The translations under genes and the position numbers were made by a program. This document shows positions 56,701 to 64,000 of a DNA stretch of 64,000 nucleotides, piece after piece. The DNA is from Lampris incognitus (Eukaryota > Chordata > Actinopteri > Lampriformes > Lampridae). Each line of letters begins with the position of its first letter. Within the stretch, counting starts at the first letter, position 1. The stretch spans positions 97,381,903 through 97,445,902 of the forward strand of contig NC_079213.1 of NCBI RefSeq assembly GCF_029633865.1. Reading direction: 5' to 3'. The notes under the pieces were generated by a model. That model was not told the DNA's origin, made no database searches, and worked only from the letters and a program-made list of their open reading frames with translations.

Positions 56701-59700
56701 GAAATATGAGAGTACTGGACCTGGGTGCTGTGTAATGAGATTCTTCATCTCTTGGAACGCCTTGTCGTGGACTGCATCCCACACAAACTCACTGTCCTGT
56801 TTCAGAAGCTGTCTGAGGGGTGAGTTTATCTGTGAGAGGTGTGGAGCAAATCTGGCGAGGTAGTTGATCATGCCGAGGACTGTCTCCAGCTCTGCTTTGT
56901 TCTGTGGGGGTTGCATGTCCTTGACCGCCTTCACCTTGTGTGGGTCTGGTTTGATGCCTTCGTGTGAGAGCGTGTGGCCGAAGTAGCTTACCTCGGACAC
57001 GCATATGTGACACTTGTCGGGGTTGAGCCTCACCCCTCGCTCCCTTGTGCGCTTCAGCATCGCTCTGAGACGCTGGTCATGTTCCTCTTTAGTCTTGCCG
57101 AACACTAGTATATCGTCCACTATGGCCGTCACACCGTCCAATCCTTCATATGTTTCATCCACGCGTCTCTGGAACTCGTCTTGAGCGGACACGATTCCGA
57201 ATGGCAGTCTGAGGAAACGATACCTGCCAAACACTGTGTTAAATGTCGTCAACATTGAGGATTCAGTGCTCAGTTTGATGGCCCAATAGCCTGACCGCGC
57301 GTCTAACACGCTAAAGTACTCAGCTCCAGCAAGCTTTGTGGTGGCGTCCTCCAGCGTGGGGAGGGGGTAGTGAGGTCGTTGTATCACTTTGTTAAGAGCT
57401 CTGGGGTCTAAACACACTCTAAGTTTGCCTGTCTTTGGCTTCTCAACAATGACGAGTGCGTTCACCCATTCTGTGGGTTCTGTTACCTTACAGATTATGC
57501 CGCCTTTCTCCATGCTGTCAAGCTCGTCCCTCAGTTTGCTGCGTAGGGCGATGGGGATTCTGCGTGGCGGGCAGACGACCGGCGTTGCATCTGGTGTGAC
57601 GCGGAAGGTGCACTCGCCTGGGAACTCTCCTATTCCTTGGAAAACATCTGCATACTCATCCATTATGCTCTGTGATGTGACATTGTTTTCCTCGCTCACA
57701 GCCATCACTATTTTTACCAAGTTTAGGTCACGGCATGTTTTCATTGCCATGACTGGTGGGGCGTTTGTGTCAATGACGTAAAAGTCCAGCATAATTGCAT
57801 TGTCTCTGTACTTACATTTGAGTTTGCATGTGCCTTTCACGCTCAGCGCGCCTCCTCCATATTCAGTGAGTCTGTGTATTGCTGGTTTCAGTGTCACATT
57901 TTTGAACAGCGCCTGGAACAGGTTGGTGGGAATAGTATTGGCCTGTGCCCCAGTGTCTAGTTTAAACTTTACCTTCTGTGGAGGTGTGCCAATTCCAACC
58001 TCTACGTAAGCCTGCTCGTTGCTTTTTCCGTTGTTCTCTATTGAGATGCAGTCTATGTACAGCTCTGTCTGTTCTCCCACAGCGGTGCTCTCCACTGTAA
58101 TGTTGTCGAAGTACAGTTCTTCCTGCTCTCTGTCAGTGGTGTACTCTTCTGGGTTCTCTCCGACGGCATGTACTGTGCCGCGGTAGTACTTTGTCTGTCC
58201 CTGGGAGCTAGACTTGCATACTTTAGCAAAATGATTGAGCTTCTTGCATTTAATGCATTGTTTACCCTTAGCTGGGCAAGTGGCTTTAGCGCCGTGTAGC
58301 CCTCCACAATAGCTACACGCCCTAGCGGCGGTGCTAACGTTACCCTCCCTTTGTCTGAAGTTAGCGTTAGCTGCTTTGGGTGCGTTCGGTTTGTAAGTCT
58401 TTCTGCCTATTGCGTGCACCGTTTCATGTGTGCTGCCCTGGCCCATAGACTTTAGCTGTTGCTTTGCTAGCTCGTGTGAGCGGGCTACATCTATGGCCTT
58501 TTCTAGCGTTAGCTCAGCTCCCTGGCTAAGTAGCTTTTCTCTCACTCTGGGTGAGTTGGTGGCAAACACGATGCGGTCCCTGACCATCTCGTCGGCATTT
58601 GGGTAGCCACAGTCTTTGACTAGGAGCTTTAGCTCAGTTACAAATCGTTCGAAGGATTCACTCTCTCCCTGCATCTTTTCATGAAATTTATATCTGGCAT
58701 AAATCGGGTTTGCTTTGGGGGTGATGTACTCAGTGTACTTATCGTAGTACGTTTCTAGCTTCTTGGCTTGTTCTCCGCTGAGTGTCCAAGTGTTGTGCAC
58801 ATCGCGCCCTTTTTCCCCTATCCAGAGCAGGAGGTAGCTGCATTTCTCCTCTTCATTCTTCCCGCGCAGGGGGCCCGTGAACATTAGCTCCGTTGTTTGT
58901 CGAAATCGTCTCCATGCTTCAGGTAAGTTCGCCGATTCCCAGTCCATCCGTGGAGCTGGAACGCCGTACGAATCCATATTGGGTATTTAAACTCCGCTAC
59001 TCTGACACCATGTAATGATCTGTGCCCTCTGGCTATGTTAACTTATAACATTAATAAAGCAAGGACGACTTCTCTCGTGCTGGGTGTTTATTCACCGACC
59101 GGATTCCGACTGACTTTGTTACGTACATCACGTGACTTTGTTGTGGCGCTACGGAAAGCCGTAAGGGACATTAGCAAATCAAATATTACTAGCAAATATT
59201 ACAATGTGCACTATTCACGGAGGATTTGGGAATGTTTGCAATCACAGCATTGTAAAATGTTTCATATGCAAATTTTGCATATGAAACCGATCATTGGTTT
59301 CAGTCGTTATGCCACTATATCATTTATAAGGGTGGGGATACCTACAGTCAGTCAGCTGCGACTGAAGAGGTGTCCAGATGAACTGATTCAACTCTGTGAT
59401 TTCTTACCTGGATTATTGAGCATGCATAAAGACATTCTATGTAAGATATATCCGTGTGTCATGAAAAACGGAATCAGGGAAAACCCTCAACACCCCCGTG
59501 ATTAGGAGTCAAACAGCCGAGTGTGTGGCAACAACAGTGGAAGAGAGCCTCAAAAGGAGTGCCTTTGGAAAGTGTCGACTGTTAGTCTAAAGATAGGTGA
59601 AGTGGAGACAACCTTTCTCTGGGACACAGGCTCGAATGTGACTGCCATCACTGAGTCTCACTTCCAAAAGTCAAAGTATCTTTATTGTCCCTTGCAGGGA

Positions 59701-62354
59701 AGTTAGTTTGCCAAGTTTGAAATTAGTTTTCCGTAAACATTTTGAGGGGCGAGAGGCGATGTCAACCAATTGGATTGAACTCACAGCAGCAAACGGACTT
59801 GACATCCCTATTGATTTCAAAACTAAGCTTCCTCAGAAGCATGCCATTGTTCCGACAGCCCATTATTCCGAAACCCCAATAGTCCGATTGTCCCACTGGA
59901 CCGAAATGCCATTTGTCCGGACAGCCCATTATCCCGAAAATAAACGCCCAATGCTCCGAAAAATATAAACTCTCCTAAGGGCAGGGTCACATAAGCTGAC
60001 AGGTCACGGATTTTGCCATAACACCGGCAGCTACAATGCACTATTTCGGCCATCCCCCCCAGATGCTACTCCAAATTTTAACCACACCAAACGCACGTCA
60101 AAAATTAACCGTCTCCAGTAGAATGCTTAATCGTAACTGTAGTGCATTTGACAACCACATCATATATTACAGTAACCATATCTAATTTATGTTTAAATTT
60201 AACCGCATCGATCTGACTGCCGTATCCTGTCTGAAACAGCGTATTCTAAAAGCACGATGGTCACATAATATGAGGGATCAGGGATTTCGGTAAAACACCT
60301 GCCCTGTCGAGTGTCGTTGCGAATCATTGTTCGTTGATATTTCTGGCCAGTAGGAGGCGGGGAAATTTAGCAGAGATAACAGCGACAAACACAGCTCGGT
60401 AATCCGCCATTGTTAATGTTGTCGTACTCACGCATGGCTATTTGACTTAAAACGTAATACGCATGTGCGAAGTTGAGCAGTGACGTCACCGTTTTCCCAG
60501 TTTACACGGCGGCGCTGGGGTTGCGTTTTCAGATTTCACTCTGGAACCCGGTTTCAAAAGTTTGCGTTTTCAAGCCCCCAAAACGCAGTTGTCGTGTTAA
60601 CGAACGCAGCAGTGCTTTACCGTTTTATTTTGAAAACGTCGCCGTGTACATGGTCCTGTGACACTCCTTGAAGATAAGAGATGAGAACCAAGCGCACATG
60701 TTCTTCCCTCACACGGACGCCATGTTCCCTACCGGGTGTACGTGCAGCGGTGGCTGTGAAGGTGTCCGGAGTACTGCTGTTGGTCTCGAATGAAGTCGAC
60801 TAGGTCCGCCAGACTTGATATAGTATATTTCCCGTCGAGACAATCCTCTAGTACGAAGCAACCTCTTAATATGTCTTTCACTTCCGTGAAAACCATGTCT
60901 AGAGCCTAAAAATGACTTTGTGTTTGAGGCCAAGCCCTTGATCTCGATTATGGGAGAAAAGTTTAAAAAAAAATATATATATATATAAGCAAAACATTTC
61001 CACTTCGTTGGGGTTTTTTTCAGCCGGCAGATTTTTTTAACCCCACTTTTTTCTATGCAGGTGCCTTAAGGGGCTCCGTAGAAAACACCCATGAATGATT
61101 TAAATCAAAGAGAAACTGAATTATGAGACTCAAAAAACATTTTATGAGTGTGAATATTTTCCCTCTCTCTCTGTCCAGGTGCACAGATGGACAGACTCAG
61201 CCCCCCTAGCTGACAGCACCCCCCAGCCATCACACGTCAATCTCCAGGGGGTCATTGTCCTTTTTCCACCCGACAGCTCCCCTAAGAGTGAAACCAGCCC
61301 ATCACAAATACAAGATCCCACGGTAGTCTCACTACCTTCACAGTCAGCCTGCACTGCTGTAAAACCATCATCTGGAGGTAATACCAAGGCGGGTAAAAGC
61401 CAGTCTGATTTTATGAACGCTAATTTTCCCAGTGTACTGTCTTTGCTCCAGAGAGGATACTCGGTGAGTGTCGAAAGAGATCTGCCACAAGTCACCCTGC
61501 AAGACTTTATTCAGGACAGGTGGTCACGGCCAACCTCTGAGGCCTTGCTGTATGAAAGACGGTTGTGTATTCTGTTTCTGCAGTTGATGAAGGGATTTCA
61601 ACATCTATGCAACAGCAGGGCCGCTGGTTTTGAGCTCAGACCTCAGGATATCTTTCTAGTGTGGCCTACAGGGGAGAGAAGAGAAATTGAGGTGATAACG
61701 ACGATAAAAGACCAGGATGCATCTGATAAAGAAGAAACCTGGAACGGTATGAAGATGAGTAAAACAGAAAAAAGCAACAAAGCGAAGGAAGAAATTGAGC
61801 AGAAAGAGTGGGAAACAGAGGGGGTCCAGATGCTGTGGAGAACATGGGGTTCCCCCCGTGTGGTGTTAGCCCATCAGCCACTGCATCAGTCTGTTTCTCA
61901 CACTCTGTCCTCCATCCACACCCGCATTGGAGCCTTGCTTCAATACTGTCTCCATCCTCCAGGAAGCAACCCCTCTCCCTCCCAGCACTTAACGTCGAAC
62001 TGTTTCGACTCACGGTATAAAAGGGGATTACTCAATCTTGCTGCTTGGCTGCAGGATGAGACCAGCGGGCTGCAGATGGCGGAGACTGTAGCGTTCCTTC
62101 AGGCCCTACTCTGGGGTCCTCACACCCAACTCTTCAAGCTAGATCACATCGGCTCCAAGACCAACATTGTGAATAACTGGCTGTCAATCAAGCGTGCTCT
62201 GCTGGTGATGAAGCTGGCAGAGACAGGGTTGGTCCAGGATCAGCATGTTCCTGATTGGGAGGACTGCCTTTGTCTGCAATACCTATCTTTTTGTGAATGC
62301 CAGAGAGTGATATGGGCAACTGAAAGGCTATGTATTGCTCTCAATGATGGCTGA
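49769..62354 (+). CDS. peak3: PEAK-family pseudokinase, PEAK3-like, five coding exons
   Basis: Exons 49769-49839, 50737-50897, 51453-51482, 51564-52141 and 61179-62354; phases agree and total 2016 nt (671 aa). The N-terminal half is disordered and proline-rich: PPVLPVKQRR, TLPPKPEP, STPPPVPKKR (SH3-ligand-like) and FDNPLYML (an NPxY-type site as bound by PTB domains). From ~residue 205 a helical/pseudokinase region begins (HRHLLFLRSIAQNVDAEILL, GKLVGLYRPQDFLL). The last exon has LPQVTLQDFIQDRW, YERRLCILFLQLMKGF and RPQDIFLVWP where a kinase would carry its catalytic loop, with no HRD. A Lys/Glu-rich insert follows, then the C-terminal helices (WLSIKRALLVMKLAETG, DWEDCLCLQYLSFCECQ) like the PEAK dimerisation segment. 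It is expected to be a cytoplasmic scaffold that dimerises and recruits adaptors. It is longer than mammalian PEAK3 and much shorter than PEAK1/PRAG1. Confidence 0.78.
50651..50730. repeat. (TG)n tract abutting a splice acceptor
   Basis: 80 bp of unbroken GT/TG on the sense strand ends 6 bases before the acceptor (TG)n-AAACAG|G of PEAK3-like exon 2. It occupies the place of the polypyrimidine tract. Confidence 0.95.
50737..50897 (+). CDS. peak3: PEAK3-like exon 2
   Basis: 161 nt; encodes NQYSRSSSSSVDLESYAG to CPIHQRY; donor CTATG|GTATAT. Phase fits exon 1 and exon 3. Confidence 0.68.
51453..51482 (+). CDS. peak3: PEAK3-like exon 3 (30-nt microexon)
   Basis: Acceptor CCTTTTTTCTAG|, donor GGAG|GTTACT. 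Encodes DTLPPKPEPG across the joins. Phase agrees on both sides; its removal would keep the frame. Confidence 0.6.
51564..52141 (+). CDS. peak3: PEAK3-like exon 4
   Basis: Acceptor GTTACCTAG|. Encodes SDSTPPPVPKKRIARTLSLP, NPLYML and the start of the structured region. Two phase-0 donors are possible: AGG|GTAAGG after 52141 (stronger) and AAG|GTACTT after 52126. Confidence 0.78.
52142..53229. other. Intron sequence, no element recognised
   Basis: Start of the ~9-kb intron 4 of the PEAK3-like gene; AT-rich, with a G run at 53048-53058. Confidence 0.5.
53230..53347 (+). repeat. Family B SINE, 3' fragment
   Basis: CCCTGTGATGATCTGGCGGC to the GATG tail; truncated at the left. Confidence 0.85.
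53404..53737 (-). mobile_element. TRIM-like miniature LTR element, copy 4 (second family)
   Basis: Read on the minus strand: 135-bp 5' LTR (53603-53737), 103-bp internal domain (53500-53602), 96-bp 3' LTR (53404-53499). LTRs end ATAACCGGTTACA. The internal domain starts TTGGTGGCAGCGGTGGGATC (candidate primer-binding site) and ends with CCGGGGAGGG (purine tract). A 4-bp TSD, CTAG, flanks it (53400-53403, 53738-53741). A box TAGTCGAGCGG fits the consensus; B box-like GTCGAATCCC follows about 50 nt later. The 3' LTR lacks ~40 bp just upstream of the A box. No coding capacity. Confidence 0.83.
53838..54423 (+). repeat. Left arm of a dispersed inverted repeat
   Basis: AGTTGAATCAGCTCATCTAG, GACTGACTGCAGACAGCACC, CCCTTACAAACAAAACATTTG and ATCGGTTTCATATGCAAATT occur in reverse order and complement in 59209-59410. 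The arm is interrupted by the MITE at 53889-54284. The sequence resembles flanks of Penelope-like elements in fish, from memory only. Confidence 0.55.
53889..54284. mobile_element. MITE with ~27-bp TIRs, contains (GAA)n
   Basis: Terminal inverted repeats AGACCCTGTTTACACTTGG at the left and CCAAGTGTAAACGGGGTCT at the right, with further matching TTTTAA..ATGCGTTTT / AAACGCATTTTAAAA. The interior has a (GAA)n tract (about 54035-54069) and repeated ATGCGTCC units. No coding capacity. No clean TSD. Confidence 0.8.
54424..54616 (-). repeat. 3' LTR of Gypsy element C
   Basis: 193 bp, identical to the 5' LTR. Confidence 0.96.
54937..58977 (-). CDS. Gypsy C Gag-Pol polyprotein, intact
   Basis: 1346 codons from ATG at 58977. 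Gag (~1-260) ends in Cys/His knuckles (CSYCGGLHGAKATC at 221-234, CIKCKKLNHFAKVC at 241-254). The aspartic protease has FKLDTGAQANTIP with Asp341. Reverse transcriptase follows with RVCLDPRALNKVI, PHYPLPTLEDATTKL, SVLDARSGYWAIKL, RLPFGIVSAQDEFQR and catalytic IVDDILV. RNase H has LQVDASKSGLGAV and ESDHKPLEA. Integrase has the zinc domain (HASHLGVEKSKCRARD, CSICQERR) and core motifs VIGTDLFTW, IISDNGPCYSSGEF and PQSNGLSEKTVQ, consistent with DDE. A C-terminal Thr/His/Gln-rich tail follows. Gag and Pol are fused in one frame without a shift. Confidence 0.96.
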   Translation of the reverse strand: MDSYGVPAPRMDWESANLPEAWRRFRQTTELMFTGPLRGKNEEEKCSYLLLWIGEKGRDVHNTWTLSGEQAKKLETYYDKYTEYITPKANPIYARYKFHEKMQGESESFERFVTELKLLVKDCGYPNADEMVRDRIVFATNSPRVREKLLSQGAELTLEKAIDVARSHELAKQQLKSMGQGSTHETVHAIGRKTYKPNAPKAANANFRQREGNVSTAARACSYCGGLHGAKATCPAKGKQCIKCKKLNHFAKVCKSSSQGQTKYYRGTVHAVGENPEEYTTDREQEELYFDNITVESTAVGEQTELYIDCISIENNGKSNEQAYVEVGIGTPPQKVKFKLDTGAQANTIPTNLFQALFKNVTLKPAIHRLTEYGGGALSVKGTCKLKCKYRDNAIMLDFYVIDTNAPPVMAMKTCRDLNLVKIVMAVSEENNVTSQSIMDEYADVFQGIGEFPGECTFRVTPDATPVVCPPRRIPIALRSKLRDELDSMEKGGIICKVTEPTEWVNALVIVEKPKTGKLRVCLDPRALNKVIQRPHYPLPTLEDATTKLAGAEYFSVLDARSGYWAIKLSTESSMLTTFNTVFGRYRFLRLPFGIVSAQDEFQRRVDETYEGLDGVTAIVDDILVFGKTKEEHDQRLRAMLKRTRERGVRLNPDKCHICVSEVSYFGHTLSHEGIKPDPHKVKAVKDMQPPQNKAELETVLGMINYLARFAPHLSQINSPLRQLLKQDSEFVWDAVHDKAFQEMKNLITQHPGPVLSYFDPQKELRLQVDASKSGLGAVMLQDGKPIAYASKSLNSTEENYAQIEKELYAVVFGCKRFHEYMYGRKVIVESDHKPLEAILKKPLAAAPPRLQRMILALQKYDIQIIHRPGKDIPVADTLSRKSIEHHDSDLQEGMEAQVHTVLSNIPVSDTRLTEIKQETAQDPQLTALRRATLTGWPDTKKKCPPSIQEYWNHRAEISEMDGILFKGERIIVPQKLRKDMIQRIHASHLGVEKSKCRARDLLFWPGMGKQIEDAVADCSICQERRSANAKEPMMSHAIPERPWQVIGTDLFTWNSQDFIVTVDYYSRFFELERLYNCTSSAVIMKLKAAMARHGIPETIISDNGPCYSSGEFRNFSQTWGFSHTTTSPHYPQSNGLSEKTVQTAKRILDKAKAENKDPYMSLLEYRNTPVDNLKSPAQLLMSRRLRSILPSTAKHLQPQIASQEDVHKRREVCQQRQQAYYNRTAKPLPHLPAGTPIRFRQEDGSWRPATVERPANTDRSYHIQTKEGQIYQRNRQHLRQSRVNTHTTHTHTSQQTVTSANNNTQAHQQEHAEPPDTNNQRQPDTQPGYTTRSGRTIKPRQILDL
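59011..59203 (-). repeat. 5' LTR of Gypsy element C
   Basis: 193 bp, identical to the 3' LTR; followed on the minus strand by the primer-binding site. Confidence 0.96.
59209..59480 (-). repeat. Right arm of a dispersed inverted repeat
   Basis: Reverse complement of parts of 53838-54423 (GGTGTCCAGATGAACTGATT, GGTTTCATATGCAAAATTTG). Includes a near-perfect 13-bp palindrome at 59260-59286 around ATATGCAAA. Confidence 0.55.
59521..59835 (+). pseudogene. LTR-retrotransposon protease remnant
   Basis: Encodes VSTVSLKIGEVETTF and LWDTGSNVTAITESHF, an aspartic protease active-site motif. It is interrupted by a short retroposon-like tail (59665-59706) and then WIELTAANGLDIPI in another frame. No neighbouring LTR was found. 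Unrelated in sequence to Gypsy A, B and C as far as I can see. Confidence 0.6.
59836..59975. repeat. Degenerate short repeat of CCATTxTTCCGA units
   Basis: Recurring CAGCCCATTATTCCGAAA, CCCAATAGTCCGATTGTCC and CAGCCCATTATCCCGAAA units. Confidence 0.55.
59976..61178. other. Intron end; MITE-like block 60485-60660
   Basis: The block has CCGTTTTCCCAGTTTACACGG and, near its end, CGCCGTGTACATGG in inverse relation, with several GCGTTTTC/GAAAACG repeats. Otherwise AT-rich intron sequence, with TATATATA at 60973-60986. Confidence 0.45.
61179..62354 (+). CDS. peak3: PEAK3-like exon 5 and stop
   Basis: Acceptor CTCTCTGTCCAG| then an open frame of 391 sense codons to TGA at 62352-62354. Holds the pseudokinase C-lobe-like and dimerisation helices. 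Confidence 0.85.
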   Translation: MHRWTDSAPLADSTPQPSHVNLQGVIVLFPPDSSPKSETSPSQIQDPTVVSLPSQSACTAVKPSSGGNTKAGKSQSDFMNANFPSVLSLLQRGYSVSVERDLPQVTLQDFIQDRWSRPTSEALLYERRLCILFLQLMKGFQHLCNSRAAGFELRPQDIFLVWPTGERREIEVITTIKDQDASDKEETWNGMKMSKTEKSNKAKEEIEQKEWETEGVQMLWRTWGSPRVVLAHQPLHQSVSHTLSSIHTRIGALLQYCLHPPGSNPSPSQHLTSNCFDSRYKRGLLNLAAWLQDETSGLQMAETVAFLQALLWGPHTQLFKLDHIGSKTNIVNNWLSIKRALLVMKLAETGLVQDQHVPDWEDCLCLQYLSFCECQRVIWATERLCIALNDG

Positions 62355-62559
62355 GTCTGCAACCATTTTTTTTTAGCTATGAGTATTTCCATCTACAACT
62401 AAATGCCAGTCTTAAGTTACCCTGACACCAGTGGGAGTTTTGCTCAAATTGAATTCAAGGGGACACGTCCCTTTCAATGACCTTTGCCGGAAAATGTGGA
62501 AATGACTAAAAGTCCATCTCACATCATGTCAGCAGTTTCCAAAGTTGTACCATCCAATC

Positions 62560-62565
62560 AATAAA
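62560..62565 (+). terminator. peak3: Polyadenylation signal of PEAK3-like gene
   Basis: AATAAA about 205 bp after the stop codon at 62354. Confidence 0.6.
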
Positions 62566-62741
62566 TGGACAATTTTACCCATAACGTTACAATCCTGTGG
62601 ATTTCCACATAACAAATGTCCTCTGAAATTTTGTCACTAGTATATTTAATATTTAAGACAATAGCACAAAATCCAAATTATGAACCGTTTAGTAACCGCT
62701 AATTTTTAAGTTACCGTCTTGTAGGACTTTATGAAAAATTA

Positions 62742-62868
62742 TATGGCTGACTGGCGGCCTGTCCAGGGTGTCTCCCTGCCTGCTGCCCTACGACTGCTGG
62801 GATAGGCTCCAACCTCCCCGCGACCCTGACAGCAGGATAAGCGGTTTGGATAATGGATGAATGGATAG
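62742..62868 (+). repeat. Family B SINE, 3' fragment
   Basis: GACTGGCGGCCTGTCCAGGG to the GGATGAATGG tail. Confidence 0.85.
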
Positions 62869-64000
62869 CTTGTTATATCTTCACTATGGCAGCCAAATGC
62901 AGAGAAAAAAAAGCAGGTGGCTGCAAGTTTGAAGAAGTGAAGTTGTTGCAAAGCTCAGACATTTACCAGCGATAACAAACACCAGTCTATAGGTCTAAGT
63001 AAAAGAAGACCATCTTCAACAGTGTAGTTTTTACCAGCAGGGGTTTTGTGTACTCCGACTGTGAATGTGACATGGTTCAACAAAATACTGCACCTCACTG
63101 GAAATACCAGTCAGGTTCTCTCACCAGGAGTGCAAAAGGCCATACTTAGGTTTTGAAACAAGTCTGGTGACTACAATTTTTGAGGCCTTTTTGACATAGT
63201 CATAAGTGCTTTTAATATTATCAAATGTTCCCAGTGAGTTCACAGAAGTGCTTCACGACTCCAGCATCATTATAGACTTTCCGCTGTTCAAATATACTTT
63301 CGACATATTCGGTTTACTAAGTGGTTCAAGAGGACTCCTGTAACCTTTCAATACTGCTATTCCTGTCTCACTTGTCCTCATTTGTTTACCCTTGCTCTTA
63401 AAACACCTGAACTAAATACGACCAATAAATCAAGCTGACGTTGCGTCCTTCCTCTGGTGGGGTATGACTTTTGTAGGCCATGAAGTCCTACCGGTTCCTC
63501 GTCTTGACGTTACACAATGACAACTCCTGCTCTCCGAGGTGAGCACTTTTATTTAGTAGTTACAACATGCAGATTTCTGTCAAGTGAGTAAAAGCAACAA
63601 ATTAAAATTCATGCACACATTAAAAAAAAGAAATCAATATAAACATGAGAATCAACTGAGAATGACCACGGAAATGCATCTTACATGAATAAAATGAATG
63701 CAAATTTTTAACCATAAATATTCGTAGAGATGATCATTGAGGTTTACAGGGAGGGTGAATAGGAAAATCAGCACTACACATCATGGAAAGAAGTACAATG
63801 GTGAGGATGCACTACCCAGATTTTGTATGGGTCTTTTCTTAACATTCCTGGTTTATAACATCTTACACGAGTGCAAATATCATTGCAACACAGAACGTAG
63901 GTGAAATCAAAACAGAGAAAACGAAAAACTCTTTCACAGGAAACCTCAACCATATATTTGTTTCCAAAAAATTGTAAAATGAGTAGGTATGGGATGGGCA
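62869..64000. other. No gene recognised
   Basis: AT-rich DNA to the right edge. TTTTATTTAG near 63548 would be an AATAAA-like signal for a minus-strand gene beyond the window, but nothing confirms this. Confidence 0.35.

Larger units (their letters stand above)
54424..59203 (-). mobile_element. Complete Ty3/Gypsy element C, identical LTRs
   Basis: 4780 bp on the minus strand. The two 193-bp LTRs (54424-54616, 59011-59203) are identical by eye, with inverted ends TGTAAT...ATTACA. TSD ATGTG lies at 54419-54423 and 59204-59208. Candidate primer-binding site TGGTGTCAGAGTAG follows the 5' LTR (58997-59010), and purine tract AGAAAAAGGGAGA precedes the 3' LTR (54617-54629). It carries one uninterrupted Gag-Pol frame. 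It lies antisense in intron 4 of the PEAK3-like gene. Identical LTRs point to very recent insertion. No env-like frame is present. Confidence 0.97.

Noticed and set aside
59521-59835. Protease remnant as part of Gypsy C
   Set aside because: It lies outside the C LTR and TSD, on the opposite strand, and its motif differs from that of the C protease.

Overview
The window looks like nuclear DNA of a ray-finned (teleost) fish. It is AT/GC-balanced, has intron-split vertebrate genes, many long (CA/TG)n tracts, two families of tRNA-derived SINEs, Tc1/mariner and hAT elements, Ty3/Gypsy LTR elements and two kinds of LINE. No bacterial, viral or plasmid gene set is present. Most large open frames belong to transposable elements. 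Everything here was read by eye, so family names are recognitions of motifs and not search results.

Layout. 1-4.4 kb: mostly unassigned DNA with one candidate host exon (4256-4378). 4.4-10 kb: SINEs, and a ~4.2 kb LINE with an uninterrupted 1091-codon endonuclease/reverse transcriptase frame, lying inside the (TG)n tract of a SINE. 10-17.7 kb: SINE, a hAT MITE with a perfect 8-bp TSD, microsatellites, a hAT transposase relic, and two clusters of very short LTR elements (TRIM-like) whose LTRs carry tRNA-like A and B boxes. 17.7-24.1 kb: a Gypsy element (174-bp LTRs, gag missing) split by a second, younger Gypsy (200-bp LTRs, RT core missing). 24.1-27 kb: a MITE and a 5'-truncated LINE with an 18-bp TSD. 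31.5-33.1 kb: a complete Tc1-like transposon with an intact 341-aa DD34E transposase. 33.2-36.2 kb: SINEs.

Host genes lie in the right half. A five-exon minus-strand gene of about 222 aa (37.6-41.2 kb) starts in CCAAT-rich DNA and holds a hAT derivative with a BED finger in its third intron. A plus-strand single-exon gene (42.69-43.65 kb) resembles the C2CD4 family but has no C2 domain. A plus-strand PEAK-family (PEAK3-like) pseudokinase gene runs from 49.77 to 62.35 kb in five coding exons. Its 9-kb last intron contains SINE debris, a third TRIM-like element, a MITE and a complete antisense Gypsy with identical LTRs and an intact 1346-aa Gag-Pol frame.

The most interesting signal is the set of TRIM-like elements (15301-15637, 17213-17632, 47443-47680, 53404-53737). 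They have LTRs of about 100-150 bp with TGTAA...TTACA ends and 4-bp TSDs. Where an internal domain exists it is only 37-103 bp and holds little more than a primer-binding site and a purine tract. The LTRs carry an internal Pol III-type promoter. A second point of interest is an 80-bp TG tract that abuts the splice acceptor of PEAK3-like exon 2.
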